From Macrolepiota albuminosa (Eukaryota > Basidiomycota > Agaricomycetes > Agaricales > Agaricaceae), in contig JAMWFC010000046.1 of NCBI GenBank assembly GCA_027475525.1, positions 496,001-560,000 of the forward strand: DNA of 64,000 nt. The letters run 5' to 3'. How positions within the stretch are numbered: position 1 is the first letter of the stretch; each line of letters begins with the position of its first letter. The translations under genes and the position numbers were made by a program. The notes under the pieces were generated by a model. The model did not search any database, was not told the origin of the DNA, and worked only from the letters and a program-made list of their open reading frames with translations. Positions 58,138 to 64,000 of this stretch are shown in pieces.

Positions 58138-60487
58138 TTAGTTGCGCTCATTATAATGTTTCTTTGTTGTATGATAGCACTGTAGGCAACTATCTGTGTC
58201 ACACAACACTACTTTCTCTGTCTTTATAGGCATACTATTCATAACAACCATGTCATTCACAAAGTCCAGGGATACCCCATTCTTACACATAAATGGTATA
58301 CCAATAATCATATTGTAGCAATCAAAATTTGCTATGTCCACGTACTCTTTTGTTGACATCCCTGACATCTTGATCTTTACCTCAGCGCTAAATTGCACCA
58401 TGGCACAGCTCTCTACAGTTCCCAACTGGAGCATCAATGGCTTCTCCAGCTCATGAACACATATCATATTAATGTGAGCAAACTAGGGTGTTATGCCTGT
58501 AGTGGTACTCTCTGAGTCCCACAATGTCCAGGCTGGATGTCCATTGACATCAACATAGGTTATCAAGCACTCCTTCTCTTTGGGAGTATAACATGGCTGC
58601 TGCAACTTATTAATTGCTTTCTGCAGGGTTATGTGTTTCATTCAGACGTGTTGATCTTCCTGGCACTCTGTCAGTACAAACAAGTGTTTATTCTCATCAT
58701 TACAAGTATAGTAATCACTGTTATAGACATCCACTGTGACATATTCATTGCCATCAATGTGGATGCTTTCAGTATTATCCACTTCCAAGCCATCAGCCAT
58801 TTTTTGCAGCTCCTCCTCAAGCTTTCTCAATGACTTCTTCTTTTTTGTTGTCACTGATAACATCACTTGGAGCTGCAGCCATATGGGCTGCATGAATGTG
58901 TGCCTTGGGAGAGGCAGGACATTCTTTAGCAAAATCCCAATCCTTCCACAGTTGTAGCACTCTGGAGAGTTTCCTGCAGGCCTTCTCTAGGCTCTGGAAC
59001 CACATTAAATTTGCCTGTCAGAGGACTCCTCATTTCTTCCTTCTTTCACTCCTTATCTCTTCACTCTCCTTTTGTTCATTCTCTTATTTCTTCTGTCATT
59101 CTTTTACTTTACTGCTTCTACTCCTTCAACACTATTTATTCATACTATTCTCAGCTCTTGAGGTGCTCTGATTCTTGAGCTACTATTCAGACAAGTGTAG
59201 GCCCTTTGGCACTGCTTCCAGACTGCTTAGATAAGCCAGAGTTTGCCTTTCTGACTTCTAAAATTCAGAGTTTTCCTGCCTTGTTTGTACAGTTGTTTAT
59301 TTAGGCAATTTTCAAGTTTTTAAGATTTTGTTGTACTGTACAGTTGTTTCCCATGCTTCAGAGGCCCCAGAAGCATCCAACCTGGCATAGAGAATCTCTA
59401 GACTTGTTCTCTTTGGATCTCCCTCTGATAGGTAAGTAGTTATCATGATATTGTCAGTATATATTCTAATACACTTTGGATCTCCCTCTGCTAGCTGTAT
59501 GACTGAGCCATAGCCTCCAGAGGTCACCCTTACATTGCCTACCATACACACTACATGTGCTGGCTCCTTTCTAGCTGCTACTTTATTTTGATCCAAATAG
59601 GGTTGACTATCTTTTGCTGGCAGATATCCAGCAAGTTTCAGTCTAGGCTGTTGGCCTACAGAAATTGTCTTGTGAACGACAAATTGCAGGTTGCAATTTT
59701 TCTCCATTTCTGACTGTTTGGCCAGAAAGGTTCCTACTTCCACTGCTTGACAGTTAACTGGTCCTTGGCATGAACTATGCTGCTCATAATGATTTGCAGT
59801 TTGTATTGACTGCTCATATCTAATGGCATGTGCCAAGAACTCTGTCACTATATTGACCTCTGGAGACAAATTGTTATTATGTATCAATACCCTTCTCATA
59901 TCTGCTGGTATTATATCCAGGAATGTCTCTCTAATCATATATTTGTTTGGATAAATGGCCATATTCTGCACATGACCCACCACGTCATCATAAAATGTCT
60001 GGATGCTAGTTTTAATATTGTACACTGTCTTTCTGAAGATGTCACAAGCTTCCTGCGTAGTTGCAGTATTGACAAAACAATTATACAGTCCTATCAGGAC
60101 CTCTTTAAATCTCCAATGCTATTTATCGTAATTGATGTGAAGGACATGGTGGCAGAACCAATTTCAAGCCTCTTCTTTTATAAATTTGCATAACACAAAT
60201 ATTCTCTTCTGGTCCATGTCGTTGCCACCATAGTAGCATGCTGCTAAGTGGTAGCATACATCCATGGCCCAGTCCTCCAACTGGAAGAACCTATGCCCTC
60301 CTGCATATGCATATATGTGCTTACTATCAAATTTGTTGAGACTTACCTCTGCAGAGAATTTAAACCTGACTCCAAAGGAGTCAGCCACTAGACAAGTGAG
60401 GTGGTCATGCATATGATCCATATGGATCTGTACTGCCTCATTCATCCCAGGCATATTTTCATACAGATCATGAGAGGCAGGCATCAA
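58138..60487 (-). pseudogene. Gag-protease of E3, interrupted
   Basis: Several frames must be combined to follow the E1 gag-protease order; stops and frameshifts separate capsid, knuckle and protease. The knuckle retains H-F/W-A-K-E-C-P but has lost its first Cys pair. The protease Asp motif is not cleanly readable. The frame between 59540 and 59010 is occupied by an LTR. Confidence 0.75.
59016..59534. mobile_element. Solo LTR (519 bp) inserted in E3
   Basis: Same family as the LTR in coronin: starts TGTCAGAGGACTCC, ends GGTCACCCTTACA. It is flanked by a perfect 5-bp repeat TTGCC at 59011-59015 and 59535-59539. It differs from the coronin copy by scattered substitutions along its length, so the two insertions are of similar family but different events. 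Confidence 0.88.
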
Positions 60488-62268
60488 GAATGCTCAAGAG
60501 CTGCAAAACAGGTGTTTGTTGGCCATTCTTTCTAGCTGTGGTGTAGGCTGCTGCCTCACCTCTCAATCTACTAGTGGTTCACCTGCCTGCTTGCCTGCCA
60601 CCATTATAACGAGTATTATTGTCTCAATTATTCTGTCTACAATCACAACCTCCATCATTATTACTGCAACAATTCTGCTCTCTCCCATCATAGTGATCAC
60701 TACTACTATCACTACCCTCCTAGTCTCTGTCCAGTTCAGCAGTTCAAGCAGCAAACTGTTGCTGCATATCATTGACAGGCATTACACCTTCATGCCCTTC
60801 AAAGACTATCCTCTGGTCATCAATTAACAACTTGCTATAATTGTGCAAATCCTGGTTGCACATCCTTTGATAGTTAATGCATTCATTCCAATTGTCCACT
60901 AAGTAGACACATCATGCTACACATTGTGGTTGTGTTTGTTTCTCAAGAATGTCAACTTTGTCCATCTCTTCCTTGATAGTAACCTGCTTTTGAAGTGTCT
61001 TAACTTCCTGAGCAGCACTTGGTACTTCTGGCTCTGCTGGAGCTGTTGTCACAGTCTCTACTTTAGACAATGCCTGTTGAAGCACTCCGCTTACATTGCA
61101 TTGACAGTTTGCAGTGTTCTGATGCCTGATATAGTCTTGCTGAGACTCATTTGTCTGATGAGGTGCATTTAGCAATTTCATTGCATCTGCAATCAATGGT
61201 GCTTGTTAGTACATGCTCATTTTGCATTCTACTGAGTTGGCCAGAGTGGCTATTGAGATTGCTGACTCTTATGTTGCTTTGCACTTGAGGTACTCCACTA
61301 CTGTGAGTTCAAAGATATGCACAAATAATTTGATATATTCTGTCAAATCTGCATAAGGTACATTGTGGCTCCTAGCAGCCAATAACTGTAAGTGCTTTAC
61401 TATGTAAAGCTGCAGATGCTTTTGCATTGATTCCTTGATGACTGATGGATATTGGTCTAGTACCAGCTGTAACTAGATAGACAAAGTCAAATGCAACCTC
61501 TTACTTTCCTTATTGTCTGAGGAGTCCAGTTCAGACTCTAAATCTAAAGCTTTTCTGAGGCCTTCATGCCTTATTTGTAGCTGTTTGCTGACCTTTTCAT
61601 GCAACTCCTGGTCTTTAGATGCCAAAGGTGCCTTCCCTGGCCATATGACATTGTCATCCTCCTTACTGACCTTTATTGTCAGTTCTTGCTATTGCAGATA
61701 TGTCGTCATTGACTGTCCTGGTCTAGTAGAAGTATCTGCCACAAACTCCAAATGCTGCTCAGTTGGAGCAGTCATGAATAGGATGCTATGTATGAAAGTG
61801 CTGCCTTGCACCAGCTCTGAATACTGTGTAAGGTCTGGTTAGCCTTCAGACTGAGCTGATGAGCTCTCAGACAATATCAGATACATCAGTAAAGGCATCT
61901 GGCTTGCTGGTAGCAACACTCCTGAGACCGCAGATCTCTTCCCTGGTTTACTACTAGGCCTCACAATGGACATTATCCATGACATGGATAGTCCACTCAG
62001 CATTCCAAAGCTTGCACTAGCATTACAAGGTAACTTTTTATCCTGCTTTAGCAGGAGCTGGTAAGTAGATGCAGCTTGCATCTTCACAGCTTGAGACACA
62101 GATGGGTCACCTGTATCTGGGAAAGGAGGGTCCAGATCAAGAAAGCCAGTCATAAAAGCATGTTTTTGATATGATGCTAACAGAAGTTAAGAGTTTTTTG
62201 ATGAGTTGTCTGGTCAGCAACAAGCCTAGAGTCTAAAGCCAATAGCAGAAGATTTAAAAAAATATAAT
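60488..62268 (-). other. E3 gag N-terminal region, decayed
   Basis: Minus-strand pieces at 60912-61196 and 61839-62153 encode Gln/Thr-rich and Pro-rich sequence without domains, as in the N-terminal part of E1 gag. Many stops; no gene function remains. Confidence 0.5.
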
Positions 62269-62437
62269 TGCTGGTTATGAGCTAAAACCTTCTTGTGTAG
62301 ATCACACAGTGCTAAATCAGACCGCTATATCATATTTAACTAGAACTAGAGTGAATACAAGATGTTATCTTACATAACACTCTACTGTATGGTAACAGCA
62401 TTGTTGACATGTGCAATAAGTGTGATGCCCTGTTACA
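62269..62437 (-). repeat. 5' LTR of E3 (169 bp)
   Basis: On the minus strand it starts TGTAACAGGG at 62437 and ends near CCAGCA at 62269. Length and central words match the E2 LTR. The sequence to its right (from 62438) is the interrupted protease of E4, so this LTR marks the insertion of E3 into E4. Confidence 0.7.
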
Positions 62438-64000
62438 ACATCTCTGATGTCTTTAAGCTTACCTCAGTGCCAAATTGCACCATGGTGCAGCTCCCAACAG
62501 TCTTTAATTGAAGCATCAATGGCTCCTTCAGCTTATAAATGCATATTGCATTGACATGAGCAAACTGAGGTGTTATGCCCATAGTGGTACTTCCTGAGTC
62601 CTGCAATGTCTATTGACATCTATATAGGTCACCAGACACTCCTTCTCTCCAGGAGTATATTGTGGCTGCTACAACTTATGAGTTGCTTTCTGCAGGGTTA
62701 CATGTCTCATCTGGATATGCTGATCTTCCTAGCACTCTGTCAGTGCAAACAAGTGTTCATTCTCATCATTACAAGTGTAGTAGTCACTGTTGTACACATC
62801 CACTGTGACATATTCATTGTCATTAATGTGGACGCTTTTAGCATCATCCACTTCTGAGCCATCAGCCATTTCCTGCAGCTCCTCCTCAGCCTCCTTGATA
62901 ACTTCCTCTTCTTTGTTGTTGCTGACAACATCATTCAAAGCTGTGGCTGTATGGGCTGCATGAATATGTACCTTGGAAGGGGCAGGATATTCTTTGGTGA
63001 AATGCCCAATCCTTTTATAATTGTAGCATCCAGAGGAGTTTTCCACTGGCTTTTTTTGAGTCACTTCTGCAACTACATTGGATTTGCTTACTATATGCAC
63101 TTCAGGCACTGGAACCTCTCTAGCTGCTACTTAATTTTGACTCAAATAAAGTCAACTATCTTTTGCTGGAAAATATCGAGTTTGGTCTAGGCTATTGGGC
63201 TACAGAATCATCTTGCAAACAACAAATTATAAGTTGCAATTCTTTTCCATTTCTAACCATTTGGCCAGAAAGGTTTCCATCTTCACTGCCTGATGGTTAA
63301 CCATTCTTTAGTATGAACTATGCTGCTTATAATAATTTGTAGTTTGTGTTGACTGCTCATATCTAATGGCATATGCCAAGAACTTGGTCACTGTATTGAC
63401 CTCTGAAGATAAATTGTCATTGTATATCAACACCCTCCTCATATCTGCTGGTATTCCATCTAGGAATGTCTCTTAAATCATGTATTTGTTTGAATAGATG
63501 GCCATATTCTGTGCATGATCCACTAGGTCATCATAGAATATTTAGATGCCAGCTTTAGCATTGTATACTGCTTTCCTGCATTGTTGCAGCATTGACAAAA
63601 CAATTATACAGTCCTATCAGGACTTCTTTAAACATCCAATGTGATTTATCATAATTGATATGAAGGACATGGTGGTGGAACCAATTCCAAGCCTCTTCTT
63701 CCATGAATTTGTGTAACACAAATATCCTTTCCTGGTTCATGTTGCTGCCACCATAGCAGCATGCTGCCAGGTGGTAGCAAACATCCATGGCCCAGTCCTC
63801 CAACTGAAAGAACTTATGCCCTCCAGCATATGCATGTATATGCTTGCCATCAGATTTGTGGAGACTTACCCTGCAGAGAACTTAAATCTGACTCCAAGGG
63901 AGTCATCCACCAGTTGAGTGAGGGTAGTCATGCATATGATCCATATAAATCTGTATAGCCTCATTCATCTCAGACATGCTTTTATGCAGATCATAAGAGG
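62438..64000 (-). mobile_element. Old gypsy element E4 (gag-protease), cut by E3 and by the window edge
   Basis: Leftward reading gives capsid pieces (63803-63555: LEDWAMDVCYHLAACCYGG-like, then LYNCFVNAATMQ), a knuckle decayed to CYNYKRIGHFTKEYP (62.99 kb), the acidic segment (EEEVIKEAEEELQEM) and the start of protease (LMLQLKTV, CTMVQFGTEV), which ends at the E3 LTR at 62437. It is close in sequence to E3 and equally AT-rich and CpG-poor. It continues beyond the window. Confidence 0.78.

Larger units (their letters stand above)
57858..62437 (-). mobile_element. Old gypsy element E3 (gag, protease, start of pol), AT-rich and decayed
   Basis: Read leftwards from its LTR at 62437: gag N-terminal pieces (62153, 61196), capsid (60487-60164 with LEDWAMDVCYHLAACYYGG; 60025-59540 with FYDDVVGHVQNMAIYPN and IPADMRRVLIHNN), a degenerate zinc knuckle (58.98 kb), an acidic segment, protease (58467-58138 with LGTVESCAMVQF, DCYNMIIGIPFM) and the first pol codons to 57858, where the E2 LTR begins. 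The protein order and motifs match E1. CG dinucleotides are strikingly rare. A solo LTR is inserted at 59016-59534. RT, RNase H and integrase are missing. Confidence 0.8.

Noticed and set aside
58090..58140. TGACTG near the gag/pol junction of E3 as support for a conserved readthrough signal
   Set aside because: When E3 is aligned with E1 by its pol protein (RV...EE), the TGACTG falls in a different frame (AGA GTG ACT G). The match is coincidental.

Overview
This window is nuclear DNA from a basidiomycete fungus, most likely an Agaricomycete. Genes are broken by many short GT-AG introns of about 35 to 60 nt, two GC-AG introns can be placed, and housekeeping genes (beta-COP, UTP14, SNF1, a TRA2-like splicing factor, a CSTF2/Rna15-like protein) stand beside fungus-specific families, small secreted proteins and chromovirus-type Ty3/gypsy retrotransposons. 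I found no rRNA, tRNA or CRISPR.

Layout. 0-5 kb: edge of a membrane protein gene (-), remains of a fungal transcription-factor-like gene (-), and a conserved basidiomycete protein with an ankyrin-like motif (+). 5-9 kb: a broken KRE6/SKN1 glucan-synthesis gene (-), a TRA2-like RNA-binding protein (-) and a small conserved protein (-). 11-15 kb: two tandem paralogues of a cysteine-rich, IBR-like family (+). 15-16 kb: a CSTF2/Rna15-like protein (+). 16-28.6 kb: three large housekeeping genes on the minus strand (beta-COP, UTP14, SNF1). 30-36.6 kb: two divergently oriented genes of one small secreted protein family, with a shared promoter and a shared 33-nt mini-exon, flanking a damaged TTC39/IML2-type gene. 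36.5-38.2 kb: an AT-rich satellite of about 354 bp units. 40-42.3 kb: a coronin gene split by a solo LTR. 42.8-64 kb: a retrotransposon cluster. It holds a large GC-rich chromovirus (gag-pro, RT-RNaseH-integrase-chromodomain, a Q/P-rich ORF and a further 3' ORF here called ORF-Y), a gypsy RT fragment, the 3' part of a second element carrying a diverged ORF-Y, and two old AT-rich, CpG-poor gypsy copies nested in one another.

Two things matter for anyone using this annotation. First, ten places carry a direct tandem duplication with a period of exactly 77 bp, and one has a period of 41 bp. They fall in unrelated genes, an LTR and spacer DNA. A constant period in unrelated sequence points to unmerged k-mer overlaps at assembly joins rather than biology. 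Where a gene is hit, collapsing one copy restores or lengthens the reading frame (pol, TRA2-like, CSTF2-like, the small gene at 8.6-9.1 kb). Second, the best candidate for something poorly described is the accessory 3' ORF-Y kept in two diverged retroelements, followed by the small secreted protein pair with conserved promoter architecture.
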